Source: NAT127 sp034717695 (GTDB lineage Bacteria > Pseudomonadota > Gammaproteobacteria > Pseudomonadales > Porticoccaceae). From it: 64,000 bases of DNA. Under the pieces are notes generated by a model that was not told where the DNA came from, did not search any database, and worked only from the letters and a program-made list of their open reading frames with translations. The position numbers and the translations under genes were made by a program. This document shows positions 15,544 to 24,229 of the stretch, piece after piece (within the stretch, counting starts at the first letter, position 1; each line of letters starts with the position of its first letter). Location: the NCBI GenBank assembly GCA_034717695.1, contig JAYELS010000053.1, forward strand, positions 1 to 64,000, written 5' to 3'.

Positions 15544-17022
15544 TCAGGTCGTCAACAGCCTCAGGAGATTCTTCATATCCTCCCGGATGTCGCTGTCGGT
15601 CTCGTCCAACTCCTTGACCTTGCGGCAGGCGTGCAACACCGTGGTGTGGTCCTTGCCGCCAAAGGCCTCGCCGATCTCCGGCAGGCTGTGGTTGGTCAGC
15701 TCCTTTGCCAGGGCCATGGCCACCTGGCGGGGCCGGGCAATGGACCGGCTGCGGCGGCGCGACAACAGGTCCGACAGCTTGATCTTGTAATACTCGGCCA
15801 CGGTGCGCTGGATGTTGTCTATGGTAACCAGCTTGTCCTGGAGCGCCAACAGGTCTTTGAGGGACTCCCGGATGAGGTCGATGTCGATGGCGCGGCCGGT
15901 GAAGTGGGCGTTGGCAATCACCCGCTTCAAGGCGCCTTCCAGCTCCCGCACGTTGGAGCGAATGCGCTGGGCGATGAAAAAGGCGGCGTCGTGGGGCAGC
16001 TGGGTATTGGCCTGGCGGGCCTTCTTCATCAGGATGGCCACCCGGGTTTCCAGATCCGGGGGCTCCACCGCCACGGTGAGGCCCCAGCCGAAGCGGGACT
16101 TGAGCCGCTCCTCCAGGCCGTTGAGCTCCTTGGGGTAGCGGTCGCAGGTGAGGATCATCTGCTGGCCGCCCTCCAGCAGGGCGTTGAAGGTGTGGAAAAA
16201 CTCCTCCTGGGAGCGGTCCTTGCCCGCGAAAAACTGGATATCGTCGATCAGCAGGGCATCCACCGAACGGTAATAGCGCTTGAAGTCGTTGATGGCGGAC
16301 AGCTGGAGCGCCTTGACCATGTCCGCCACGAAGCGCTCGGAGTGCAGGTAGAGGATCTTGGCGTTGGGATTGGACTGCTTGAGGGCATTGCCCACCGCGT
16401 GCATCAGGTGGGTCTTGCCGAGCCCCACGCCCCCGTAGATGAACAGGGGATTGTAGGAGCCGCCAGGATTCTCGGCCACCTGCCTGGCCGCCGCGTGGGC
16501 CAGCTGGTTGGACTTGCCCTCGACGAAGGAATCAAAGGTAAAGGTCCCGTTGAGATTGCTCTCGTGGCGCAATCCACCCTCGATGGCGGATGCTGCCTTG
16601 GCGGCGGAGCCGTTGATCCGGGCGCCCCGCCGGGGCGCGACAAGCTCGTCCATCGGGGCATCCGGCTCGGTCTGGTGATCGATGGTTGGGGGCGGCGCTG
16701 CCCGACCCCTCGCCGCGGCACGGGGTGCCGGCGCGGCGGCCATCTGCCCATTGCCGGATTCCACCACTACCTGGCACTGGCGACCGGCTATTTCGGTGTA
16801 GAGTTCGCGGATGCGATGGAGAAATTTTTGCGCGACCCAGTCCTGAACAAAGCGGTTTGGCGCGACCAGACGCAAGGTCTGGGGGTTGTCGTCATCGAGT
16901 TGGTGAGGCTCGGCCTTCAGCGGGCGAATCCAGGTGTTGAACTGTTGTGTGGGTAGTTCGTCCTGCAAATGGCCGAGACATTGTTCCCAATATGCTTGCG
17001 CCAAGACGCTGCTCCGTTCCAC
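15544..17022 (-). CDS. dnaA: Chromosomal replication initiator DnaA
   Basis: A 492-residue AAA+ initiator that binds DnaA boxes and melts oriC. Domain I: WEQCLGHLQDELPTQQFNTWIRPL. Domain II is a low-complexity linker (about residues 90-155). Domain III: Walker A GGVGLGKTHLMHA, Walker B LLIDDIQFF, and the R-finger region LEERLKSRFGWGL. Domain IV: RSIARPRQVAMAL and the signature GGKDHTTVLHACRKV for box binding. The start is GTG at 17022 with no clear Shine-Dalgarno. A consensus DnaA box 58 bp upstream overlaps the candidate -35, so autoregulation is likely. Confidence 0.97.
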   Translation of the reverse strand: MERSSVLAQAYWEQCLGHLQDELPTQQFNTWIRPLKAEPHQLDDDNPQTLRLVAPNRFVQDWVAQKFLHRIRELYTEIAGRQCQVVVESGNGQMAAAPAPRAAARGRAAPPPTIDHQTEPDAPMDELVAPRRGARINGSAAKAASAIEGGLRHESNLNGTFTFDSFVEGKSNQLAHAAARQVAENPGGSYNPLFIYGGVGLGKTHLMHAVGNALKQSNPNAKILYLHSERFVADMVKALQLSAINDFKRYYRSVDALLIDDIQFFAGKDRSQEEFFHTFNALLEGGQQMILTCDRYPKELNGLEERLKSRFGWGLTVAVEPPDLETRVAILMKKARQANTQLPHDAAFFIAQRIRSNVRELEGALKRVIANAHFTGRAIDIDLIRESLKDLLALQDKLVTIDNIQRTVAEYYKIKLSDLLSRRRSRSIARPRQVAMALAKELTNHSLPEIGEAFGGKDHTTVLHACRKVKELDETDSDIREDMKNLLRLLTT

Positions 17023-17321
17023 GGTTGTTGTAGTTGAATTACGGTGAAGAGCGACGCAGTCTACCCCGAAAATTTCGACTTATCCACACCTCGGCGGGCT
17101 TTTTTTGTTCCGGGGAAATACCAAAAAAATATATAAAAATCAACATATTGAAAAATACCCGGAAAGAAAATAGCGGGCATCTTGACAAGCTTGAAGCGAT
17201 CAAAAAACAACCACAAAACTGTGGATAACCTGTGTTGTTTCTGTGCGTTTACGGTGGACGGCGGGTGGCTTTGTCCGACTTCATCAAACGGGGAGGCTGC
17301 GTTGCGCCGGCGATGGCGCCG
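17023..17321. other. oriC-like region A: mnmE/dnaA intergenic with DnaA boxes and AT-rich stretch
   Basis: This 299-bp gap holds two perfect 9-mer DnaA boxes, TTATCCACA at 17080-17088 and TGTGGATAA at 17220-17228. They face each other across a strongly AT-rich segment (about 17100-17165, with CCAAAAAAATATATAAAAAT) that could serve as an unwinding element. A candidate dnaA promoter on the minus strand is TGGATA (17081-17086), 17 bp, TAGACT (17058-17063), with its -35 inside the first DnaA box. It may be an origin, a dnaA control region, or both. Confidence 0.6.
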
Positions 17322-18713
17322 TTATTTTCCGATGCAGAAACTCGAAAAAATCTTTCCCAGCAGATCGTCCGAGGTGAATTCCCCGGTGATTTCGCCAAGG
17401 CTGTCCTGGGCGCCACGCAGATCCTCCGCCAGCAGCTCGCCGGCACTGGATGCCAGCAATTGGCCCCGCCCCTGGACGATGGCGGCCCGCGCCCGGTGAA
17501 GGGCGTCGAGATGCCGGCGGCGGGCCACGAATATCCCCTCCCGGGCGCCCTCGAACCCCATGCACGCCTTGAGGTGCTGACGCAACTGCAGGACACCCTC
17601 CCCGGTCCGGGCCGAGAGGGGAACCACCGCCACCCCTGGATACTCGAGCCCCGCCACCCAGGCTTCCAGGGCAACTGGCGCCAAGTCCACCTTGTTCAAC
17701 ACCACCGTGATGTTGGAGGCGCCGGGGCAACGCTCGAACAACGCCGGCCACAGCTGGTCCAGCCGGGTCGGTCCGTCGCGGGCCACATCCACCACGAACA
17801 GGATGCGATCCGCCTGCTCGATTTCGATCCAGGCGCGGCGAATGCCTTCCCGCTCTACGGGATCATCGCTATCCCGAAGGCCCGCGGTATCGACGATATG
17901 CAGTGGCATGCCGTCGATATGAATGCTTTCCCGCAGGACATCCCGGGTGGTGCCGGCAATGTCGGTGACGATGGCGCTGTCGCGCCCCGACAGGGCGTTG
18001 AGCAAGCTGGATTTACCGGCGTTGGGTTTGCCGGCGATGACCACGGTCATTCCCTCGCGAATCAGCGCGCCCTGGGCGGCATCACCGATGATGCCGTCGA
18101 GATCGGCGAGGAGTCCGTCGAGCCCGGCGAGCACCCGACCGTCCCCCAGGAAGTCGATTTCTTCCTCGGGAAAGTCGATGGCGGCCTCGATGAAGATGCG
18201 CAGGTTTACCAGGGTATCCACCAGGGCGTGAATGCGGCGGGAAAAATCCCCCTGGAGGGAGCGCACCGCGCAGCGCGCCGCTTCCCGGGAACTGGCGTCG
18301 ATCAGGTCAGCGATTGCCTCGGCCTGGGCCAGATCGATCTTGTCGTTGAGGAAGGCCCGCTGGGTGAACTCCCCAGGCTGGGCGAGGCGAGCCCCAAGCT
18401 CCACCACCCGGGCCAGCAGTGCGTCCATCACCACCGGGCCACCGTGGCCGTGCAGCTCGATGACATCCTCGCCGGTGAAGGAGTGGGGGGCGGGAAAGAA
18501 CAACAAAAGCCCCCGGTCGATAACGCTGCCCTCGCCATCGTGAAAATCACAGAGCAGGGCCGAGCGGGGGATCACCTCACCGGGATGGAGGGCCCGGAGA
18601 AAACCGCCGAGCCCCCGACCCGACACCCGCACGATGCCCACCCCGCCCCGGCCGGGGGGCGTGGCCACCGCGGCGATGACATCCCAGTCCGGGTTGGTGA
18701 GGCTGGTGGTCAC
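17322..18713 (-). CDS. mnmE: tRNA uridine-5-carboxymethylaminomethyl modification GTPase
   Basis: A 463-residue GTPase that, with MnmG, makes (c)mnm5U at the wobble position of tRNAs. The N-terminal tetrahydrofolate-binding domain has IAAVATPPGRGGVGIVRVSG and GEFTQRAFLNDKIDLAQAEA. The G domain has GKPNAGKSSLLN (G1), TDIAGTTRD (G2), DTAGLRDS (G3) and NKVD (G4). The conserved C-terminal CIGK with the folate-binding Cys is present. It follows yidC after 13 bp on the same strand. Its partner mnmG is 3 kb away on the opposite strand, unlike the co-directional Pseudomonas arrangement. Confidence 0.96.
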   Translation of the reverse strand: MTTSLTNPDWDVIAAVATPPGRGGVGIVRVSGRGLGGFLRALHPGEVIPRSALLCDFHDGEGSVIDRGLLLFFPAPHSFTGEDVIELHGHGGPVVMDALLARVVELGARLAQPGEFTQRAFLNDKIDLAQAEAIADLIDASSREAARCAVRSLQGDFSRRIHALVDTLVNLRIFIEAAIDFPEEEIDFLGDGRVLAGLDGLLADLDGIIGDAAQGALIREGMTVVIAGKPNAGKSSLLNALSGRDSAIVTDIAGTTRDVLRESIHIDGMPLHIVDTAGLRDSDDPVEREGIRRAWIEIEQADRILFVVDVARDGPTRLDQLWPALFERCPGASNITVVLNKVDLAPVALEAWVAGLEYPGVAVVPLSARTGEGVLQLRQHLKACMGFEGAREGIFVARRRHLDALHRARAAIVQGRGQLLASSAGELLAEDLRGAQDSLGEITGEFTSDDLLGKIFSSFCIGK

Positions 18714-18726
18714 GGGACGGGAGTCC

Positions 18727-20397
18727 TCAGCCCTTGCCGGCCTCGATGCGGCGGGTGATCACCCACTGCTGCAGGATCGACAGCACCGAGTTGACCGTCC
18801 AGTAGAGCACCAGTCCCGCCGGGAAGAAGGCGAACAGGAAGGAGAACGCCACCGGCATGATCTTCATGACCTTGGCCTGGGTGGGGTCCGGCGGCTCTGG
18901 CTGCAACAGGGTGGTGACGTACATGCTGATGCCGTTCAGCACCGGCAGCACGAAATAGGGATCCTTGATGGACAGATCCTGGATCCACAGTATCCAGGGC
19001 GCGTGGCGCAGCTCGACACTCTCGAACAGTACCCAGTAGAGGGCGATGAACACCGGCATCTGGATGAGGATGGGCAGGCAGCCCCCCATGGGGTTGACCT
19101 TTTCCTTCTTGTAGAAGTTCATCATCTCCTGGGAGAGCTTCTGGCGATCGTCGCCATAGAGCTCCCGCAGCCGGGTCATCTCCGGCTGCAGCTTGCGCAT
19201 CTTCGCCATGGAGCGGTAGCTGGTGGCGGACAACTTGAAGAACAGGGCCTTGATCAGCACCGTCAGCAGGATGATGGTCCAGCCCCAGTTCCCCACCAGG
19301 TCGTGAATCAGGGTCATCAGGGCGAAAATCGGTTTGGCGATCCACCACAACCAGCCGTAGTCCACGGTCAGATCGAGATAAGGGGAAATCTTCTCCAGCC
19401 GGTGCTGGTCCTTCGGCCCCACATAGAAGCCCGCCTTGATTTCCCCCTGCTGCCCCGCCGGAATGTTCAGCGCTGGGGAGGTAAAACCAAAGGTGTAGAG
19501 ATCCTTGCCACCGAGCTTGCGCAGACTGAAACTGTTGCGCTGTCCCTGATCCGGCACCCAGGCACTGATGAAGTAATGCTGGACCATGGATACCCAGCCG
19601 CCCAGCTTTTCAGTGGTGAAAGGCGCCTCCGCCAGGTCGGCGAACGGCACCTTCTTGTAGTTCTCCTCCGGCGTGGTAATCGCCGCCCCCAGGTAGGGCT
19701 GCATGCCGAAGCCATCCCCCGCCGGGGGCTGCCAGGTATCCCGCTGGATCTGGCCGAACAGGTGGCCGCGCCATTCCTTGCCGGTCTGGTTGTCGATGCT
19801 GTAGGCCACATCCAGCAGGTAGTCACCGCGCCGCAGAATAAACTGTTTGGTGATGGTGACATCGCCCTGCCGGTACACCAGGGGTACCACCACGGTGTCC
19901 TCGCCCGGTTTGAGTGCAAAGTCGTCACCCGAAACCTGAAACCTCGGGCGGGTACTGTTCTGGTCGGTGCCATCGGGGCCTATGAGACCGCTCTGAGCAA
20001 TATAGGTGTGGTTGGCGGAGCGATTGAGAATCACAAAGGGATCCGACCGAGGGTCCAGGGATTCCCGATGGGCCAGCAGCGCGGTGCGGACGATATCGCC
20101 GCCATAGGTATCGATGGTCACTTCCAACACATCGGAGCGGACGGTGACCAACCGCCCGCTGGCGGGACTCTCGGTGGCCACGGCATCGCCCTTCTCTCCA
20201 TCCCCGACAAGGGGAATGGCGCCATCCGCGTTGGACGCCTGGCCGCCGGGATTGTCGATCTCGGGCACCACCACCGCCTCCTTGACGAAACTCTGGGGCG
20301 GCGGCGCCCGCTCCGCCTCGAACTCGTTCCAGCGTATATAAAGAAGCGCGAGCACCAGGACGATGGCGCTAATCAACAGGTTGCGTTGCCAATCCAT
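18727..20397 (-). CDS. yidC: Membrane protein insertase YidC
   Basis: A 556-residue insertase that places proteins in the inner membrane alone or with SecYEG. Order: an N-terminal membrane anchor (LLISAIVLVLALLYIRW), a large periplasmic domain (about 45-340), and the conserved 60KD_IMP core with WLWWIAKPIFALM, GNWGWTIILLTVLIKALFF, MGGCLPILIQMPVFIALYW and FPAGLVLYWTVNSVLSILQQW. The hydrophilic-groove arginine sits in the segment KLSATSYRSMAKMR. It begins 2 bp after the yidD stop and is part of the rpmH-rnpA-yidD-yidC-mnmE cluster. Confidence 0.96.
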   Translation of the reverse strand: MDWQRNLLISAIVLVLALLYIRWNEFEAERAPPPQSFVKEAVVVPEIDNPGGQASNADGAIPLVGDGEKGDAVATESPASGRLVTVRSDVLEVTIDTYGGDIVRTALLAHRESLDPRSDPFVILNRSANHTYIAQSGLIGPDGTDQNSTRPRFQVSGDDFALKPGEDTVVVPLVYRQGDVTITKQFILRRGDYLLDVAYSIDNQTGKEWRGHLFGQIQRDTWQPPAGDGFGMQPYLGAAITTPEENYKKVPFADLAEAPFTTEKLGGWVSMVQHYFISAWVPDQGQRNSFSLRKLGGKDLYTFGFTSPALNIPAGQQGEIKAGFYVGPKDQHRLEKISPYLDLTVDYGWLWWIAKPIFALMTLIHDLVGNWGWTIILLTVLIKALFFKLSATSYRSMAKMRKLQPEMTRLRELYGDDRQKLSQEMMNFYKKEKVNPMGGCLPILIQMPVFIALYWVLFESVELRHAPWILWIQDLSIKDPYFVLPVLNGISMYVTTLLQPEPPDPTQAKVMKIMPVAFSFLFAFFPAGLVLYWTVNSVLSILQQWVITRRIEAGKG

Positions 20398-20399
20398 AA

Positions 20400-20639
20400 T
20401 CAGTTCGTCTCGAATTCCGTGGGTGGCTTGGGGGGCACAGGGTCAACCCCACCGGGATGGAAAGGGTGGCAGCGGGACAACCGCCTGACCGTCAGCCAGG
20501 ACCCGCGCAGGGTCCCGTGGACATCGATGGCCTCGCAGGCATAGGCCGAGCAGGAAGGGTAAAAACGGCAGTTCTGCCCAAGCAGCGGGCTCAAGGCGAC
20601 CTGGTAACCGCGGATCACGGCTTTCAGTATCTGTTTCAT
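20400..20639 (-). CDS. yidD: Membrane protein insertion efficiency factor YidD
   Basis: A 79-residue membrane-associated protein that assists YidC-dependent insertion. The family signature GQNCRFYPSCSAYACEAI, with its clustered cysteines, is complete, followed by RLSRCHPFHPGGVDPVP. ATG at 20639 overlaps the rnpA stop (ATGA) and gives the standard KQILKAVIRGYQ beginning; a longer in-frame version would run back into rnpA. Confidence 0.94.
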   Translation of the reverse strand: MKQILKAVIRGYQVALSPLLGQNCRFYPSCSAYACEAIDVHGTLRGSWLTVRRLSRCHPFHPGGVDPVPPKPPTEFETN

Positions 20640-20995
20640 GCCTTGTCCACCTTGCGCGCCAGGCGCTCCCAAGTGTCCCGCATGATACTGGTTTGCTCGC
20701 CGGGCAACAGGGTATCGAAGCCCTTTCTGGCGAGAAAAATGATGTCGAGGGAGTCCAACCGGTCGGCGCGGTGGCGAAAGGTGTCCCGCACTACCCGCTT
20801 GACGCGGTTGCGGGCCACCGCCCGGCGAATGTTCTTTTTGCCAATGACGAGGCCCAGGCGCGCATGGCCCAGGGTGCTGCGCCGGGCCAGTACCAGGAAC
20901 TGCGGGTGACCGACCTTGAAATCCGCCCTGTCGAAGACCGCCTGGAACTGGGCGGCATTGAGCAGCCTTCGGGTCTTGTCAAAGCGGGCCGCCAC
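20636..20995 (-). CDS. rnpA: Ribonuclease P protein component
   Basis: A 119-residue protein subunit that helps the RNase P RNA bind the 5' leader of pre-tRNA. The RNA-binding RNR motif is clear in ARNRVKRVVRDTFR, with LGLVIGKKNIRRAV just before it and DIIFLARKG after it. The start is GTG at 20995, 45 bp after the rpmH stop; the stop overlaps yidD. Confidence 0.94.
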   Translation of the reverse strand: MAARFDKTRRLLNAAQFQAVFDRADFKVGHPQFLVLARRSTLGHARLGLVIGKKNIRRAVARNRVKRVVRDTFRHRADRLDSLDIIFLARKGFDTLLPGEQTSIMRDTWERLARKVDKA

Positions 20996-21040
20996 TGATG
21001 AGGCTCATGCCCCGGGTGACGGGGCAACGTCGCCGGCCTG

Positions 21041-21175
21041 TCAGGCGATCAGGCGATGACGGCCCTTGGCACGACGACGCTTGAGGACGAGCCGGCCCTT
21101 GGCGGTGGCCATCCGGGCGCGAAAACCGTGGGTACGCTTGCGCTTGAGGACGCTGGGTTGGAAGGTTCTTTTCAT
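21041..21175 (-). CDS. rpmH: 50S ribosomal protein bL34
   Basis: A 44-residue basic ribosomal protein read from ATG at 21175: it begins MKRTFQPSVLKRKRTHGFRA and ends GRHRLIA. It matches bL34 in length and sequence pattern, including the R-M-A-T-A-K-G-R core. It is the first gene of the leftward rpmH-rnpA-yidD-yidC-mnmE cluster and has its own strong promoter about 50-80 bp upstream. Confidence 0.96.
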   Translation of the reverse strand: MKRTFQPSVLKRKRTHGFRARMATAKGRLVLKRRRAKGRHRLIA

Positions 21176-21692
21176 GTCTGAATCCTGTTGGACGGCAAGT
21201 TGGGACTAGCGGATAAAGGGCGGCGATTCTAATAAAAAAAGGACCTGCTGGCAAACAAAGACTATTCACACCTTATAAACAGAAGCCCACAGGAAAAACA
21301 CAACAAAATCAACAAACACCACCCCGGGTGGACAACCCTATGCAAAACAGCCCGGAAACACCCGGGTAACCTGTGGGCAATTCAGCCGGCAAAACCTGTG
21401 GATAACCGACCCTGTGCAAAAGGGCCGTTTCATCCACAGCTGAAACGCCCCCTCTCAAGGGCTTTCCCCAAGGCAAACGCCAGAGTTGCAGGATAAAAAA
21501 ACATCTTTTATTCAGAAGGTTAAGGCTGTTATCCACCGAAGAGGGCTCGCCCAATAACAGCTTCAAACATAAAAACCCTATTAACCAAGAACATAAAAGA
21601 GAGTTAATAAAGGAAAAGAGGACAACGAAAATCACTGGTCAAAAAATCGGCATGTTCACGTATAATGCCCGCCCCCTTGGAGGTTGAGAGCC
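21176..21692. other. oriC-like region B: rpmH/mnmG intergenic with DnaA-box cluster
   Basis: This 517-bp divergent gap is rich in DnaA-type 9-mers: one perfect TGTGGATAA (21397-21405), and near matches TCATCCACA (21430-21438), TTATCCACC (21529-21537), CTATTCACA (21262-21270) and TGTGGGCAA (21372-21380). An AT-rich run at about 21565-21640 lies between the boxes and mnmG, a plausible unwinding element. It also contains the rpmH promoter and a TATAAT at 21661-21666 ahead of mnmG. With more boxes than region A, it is the better candidate for the working oriC. Confidence 0.65.
21226..21254 (-). promoter_or_regulatory. rpmH promoter
   Basis: Read on the minus strand: TTGCCA (21249-21254), a 17-bp spacer that includes a T-run, then TAGAAT (21226-21231). 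This is close to the sigma-70 consensus and sits 50 bp before the rpmH ATG. Confidence 0.75.
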
Positions 21693-23588
21693 ATGTTGCA
21701 TCCGGATCAGTTCGACGTCATCGTCATCGGCGGCGGCCACGCTGGCACCGAGGCCTGCCTTGCGGCTGCCCGGATGGGATGCCGCACCCTGCTCCTGACC
21801 CACAACGTGGAAACCCTCGGACAGATGTCCTGCAACCCCGCCATCGGTGGTATCGGCAAGAGCCACCTGGTGAAGGAAATCGATGCCCTGGGCGGCGCCA
21901 TGGCCCGCGCCACCGACCGCGGCGGCATCCAGTTTCGCGTCCTCAACGCCCGCAAGGGCCCTGCGGTGCGGGCGACCCGCGCCCAGGCCGACCGGGTTCT
22001 GTACAAGGCAGCGATCCGCGCCATCCTCGAGAACCAGCCCAACCTGTGGATTTTCCAGCAGGCGGTGGATGATCTTCTGGTGGAGGGGGACAGAGTTACC
22101 GGCGTGGTCACCCAGATGGGATTGCGCTTTCGCGCCCCGAGCGTGGTCCTTACCGCCGGCACCTTCCTCGGTGGCTTGATCCATATCGGCCTCGAGAATC
22201 ACGCCGGCGGCCGCGCCGGTGATCCCCCCAGCATCGCCCTCGCCCGGCGCCTGCGGGAATTGCCCTTCCGGGTCGGTCGCCTGAAGACCGGCACGCCGCC
22301 CCGCATCGATGCCAAGACCGTCGATTTCACCGGCCTTCAGGAGCAGTGGGGCGACGACCCCGTGCCGGTGATGTCCTTTCTTGGTACCGCCGCCGAGCAT
22401 CCCCGCCAGGTGTGTTGCTGGGTCACCCACACCAGCGAGCGCACCCACGAGATCATCCGCGGCGGCATGGATCGCTCCCCGATGTTCACCGGGGTCATCG
22501 AAGGTGTGGGCCCGCGCTATTGCCCGTCCATCGAGGACAAGGTGGTGCGCTTCGCCGACAAGGATAGCCACCAGATCTTCATCGAGCCCGAAGGGCTCGA
22601 CACCCATGAGCTCTACCCCAACGGCATATCCACCAGCCTGCCCTTCGACGTGCAGCTGGCCATGGTGCGGTCCATCAAGGGCTTCGAGAACGCCCACATC
22701 ACCCGCCCCGGCTATGCCATCGAGTACGATTACTTCAATCCCCAGGATCTGCGCTATTCCCTTGAAACCAAGTTCATCGAGGGTCTGTTCTTCGCCGGGC
22801 AGATCAATGGCACCACCGGTTACGAGGAGGCCGCGGCCCAGGGCCTGCTCGCCGGCATCAACGCCGGTCTCAAGGCCCTTGGGCGGGACCCCTGGTGCCC
22901 GCGGCGGGATGAGGCCTACCTCGGTGTGCTGGTGGATGACCTGATCACTATGGGTACCCGCGAGCCCTACCGGATGTTCACCAGTCGCGCCGAGTACCGG
23001 CTGGTGTTGCGGGAGGACAACGCGGACCTGCGCCTCACCGAACAGGGTCGCGGGCTCGGGGTCGTCGATGACGAGCGCTGGGCCCGTTTCAGTGTCAAGC
23101 GGGACGCCATCGAGCAGGAGCGCCAACGCCTGCGGAGCAGCTGGGTACAGCCCGGCACCACCGCCGCGGAACGGGTTGGCGCCATCAGCGCCAATCCCCT
23201 CACCCGGGAATACAATCTGTTCGAACTGCTTAAGCGGCCAGAGCTGGATTACAGCCTGGTGGGCGGTCTCTTGGGGGAGCCGGTAGCTGATCCCCAGGTG
23301 GCGGAGCAGGTGGAGATCGACGCCAAGTACGCCGGCTACATCGACCGCCAGCGGGAGGATATCGAGCGGCTGCGGCGCGGCGAGAATACGCCGATACCCA
23401 CCGATTTCGACTATGGCCAGGTCAAGGGGTTGTCCAACGAAGTGCGCCAGAAGCTTGCCGAGGCGCGCCCCGAGACCCTCGCCCGGGCCGCGCGGATTCC
23501 CGGGGTGACCCCTGCGGCGATTTCCCTGCTGTTGATTTTCCTCAAGAAAAAATCCGTGGCCAGCGGCGCCGCCGAACGCTTCGCCTGA
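21693..23588 (+). CDS. mnmG: tRNA uridine-5-carboxymethylaminomethyl synthesis enzyme MnmG (GidA)
   Basis: A 631-residue FAD protein, the MnmE partner in wobble-uridine modification. The dinucleotide-binding motif is VIGGGHAGTEAC near residue 12. Other blocks are CNPAIGGIGKSHLVKEIDALGG, RGGIQFRVLNARKGPAVRATRAQ, LKTGTPPRI, GYAIEYDYFNP, FFAGQINGTTGYEEAAAQG and FTSRAEYRL. ATG at 21693 follows GGAGG (21679-21683) at good spacing, which decides against TTG at 21684. It heads the mnmG-rsmG-parA-parB operon. Confidence 0.96.
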   Translation: MLHPDQFDVIVIGGGHAGTEACLAAARMGCRTLLLTHNVETLGQMSCNPAIGGIGKSHLVKEIDALGGAMARATDRGGIQFRVLNARKGPAVRATRAQADRVLYKAAIRAILENQPNLWIFQQAVDDLLVEGDRVTGVVTQMGLRFRAPSVVLTAGTFLGGLIHIGLENHAGGRAGDPPSIALARRLRELPFRVGRLKTGTPPRIDAKTVDFTGLQEQWGDDPVPVMSFLGTAAEHPRQVCCWVTHTSERTHEIIRGGMDRSPMFTGVIEGVGPRYCPSIEDKVVRFADKDSHQIFIEPEGLDTHELYPNGISTSLPFDVQLAMVRSIKGFENAHITRPGYAIEYDYFNPQDLRYSLETKFIEGLFFAGQINGTTGYEEAAAQGLLAGINAGLKALGRDPWCPRRDEAYLGVLVDDLITMGTREPYRMFTSRAEYRLVLREDNADLRLTEQGRGLGVVDDERWARFSVKRDAIEQERQRLRSSWVQPGTTAAERVGAISANPLTREYNLFELLKRPELDYSLVGGLLGEPVADPQVAEQVEIDAKYAGYIDRQREDIERLRRGENTPIPTDFDYGQVKGLSNEVRQKLAEARPETLARAARIPGVTPAAISLLLIFLKKKSVASGAAERFA

Positions 23589-23590
23589 CC

Positions 23591-24229
23591 GTGGTGGACT
23601 TGACCAAACCCCGCGACCTGCTGCGCCAGGGCGTTGCCGCGCTGCATCTCGACCTCGACGAAGGCCAGATTGAGCTGCTGATCCGTTACCTGGAGCTGCT
23701 CGCCAAGTGGAACCGGGCCTACAACCTCACGGCGGTGGAAGATCCCCTGGCGATGGTGAGCCTGCATCTCCTGGACAGCCTGGCGATTGCTCCCTATCTC
23801 GATGGGGAGCGGTTTATCGATGTCGGCACCGGACCGGGCCTGCCCGGCATTCCCCTCGCCATCGCCCTGCCCGGCCGGCACTTCACCCTGCTCGACAGCA
23901 ATGGCAAGCGTGTGCGATTCCTGTTTCAGGTGCGCACTGCCCTGGGCCTTGGCAATGTCCGCGAGGTGCAGTCCCGGGCCGAGACCTGGCGCGACGGGCC
24001 AGGCTACGACGGCATCATCAGCCGCGCCTACAGCGCCATCGACACCATGCTCGCCAGCACGGCCCACCTGCTTGCCCCCGGCGGACACTTTTACGCCATG
24101 AAGGGACGCTTTCCCGAAGAAGAGTTGAGCGCCCTGGCAAAACCCTTTAATGTCACGGCCACGCGCCGTTTGCAGGTGCCGGGCATCGACGGGGAGCGTC
24201 ACTTGATCGAGATCGGGGTAACACCTTGA
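23591..24229 (+). CDS. rsmG: 16S rRNA (guanine527-N7)-methyltransferase RsmG
   Basis: A 212-residue SAM-dependent enzyme that methylates G527 of 16S rRNA. The SAM site DVGTGPGLPGIPLAIA is clear, preceded by LLAKWNRAYNLTAV and HLLDSLAI. Other marks are LLDSNGKRVRFL and the catalytic-region SRAY. It starts with GTG 2 bp after the mnmG stop and overlaps the TTG start of parA by 4 bp, so the genes are tightly coupled. Confidence 0.95.
   Translation: MVDLTKPRDLLRQGVAALHLDLDEGQIELLIRYLELLAKWNRAYNLTAVEDPLAMVSLHLLDSLAIAPYLDGERFIDVGTGPGLPGIPLAIALPGRHFTLLDSNGKRVRFLFQVRTALGLGNVREVQSRAETWRDGPGYDGIISRAYSAIDTMLASTAHLLAPGGHFYAMKGRFPEEELSALAKPFNVTATRRLQVPGIDGERHLIEIGVTP

Noticed and set aside
17091..17110. 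CGGCGGGC followed by a T-run, resembling an intrinsic terminator
   Set aside because: No complementary 5' arm is present to form a stem; the T-run is part of the AT-rich origin-like segment.
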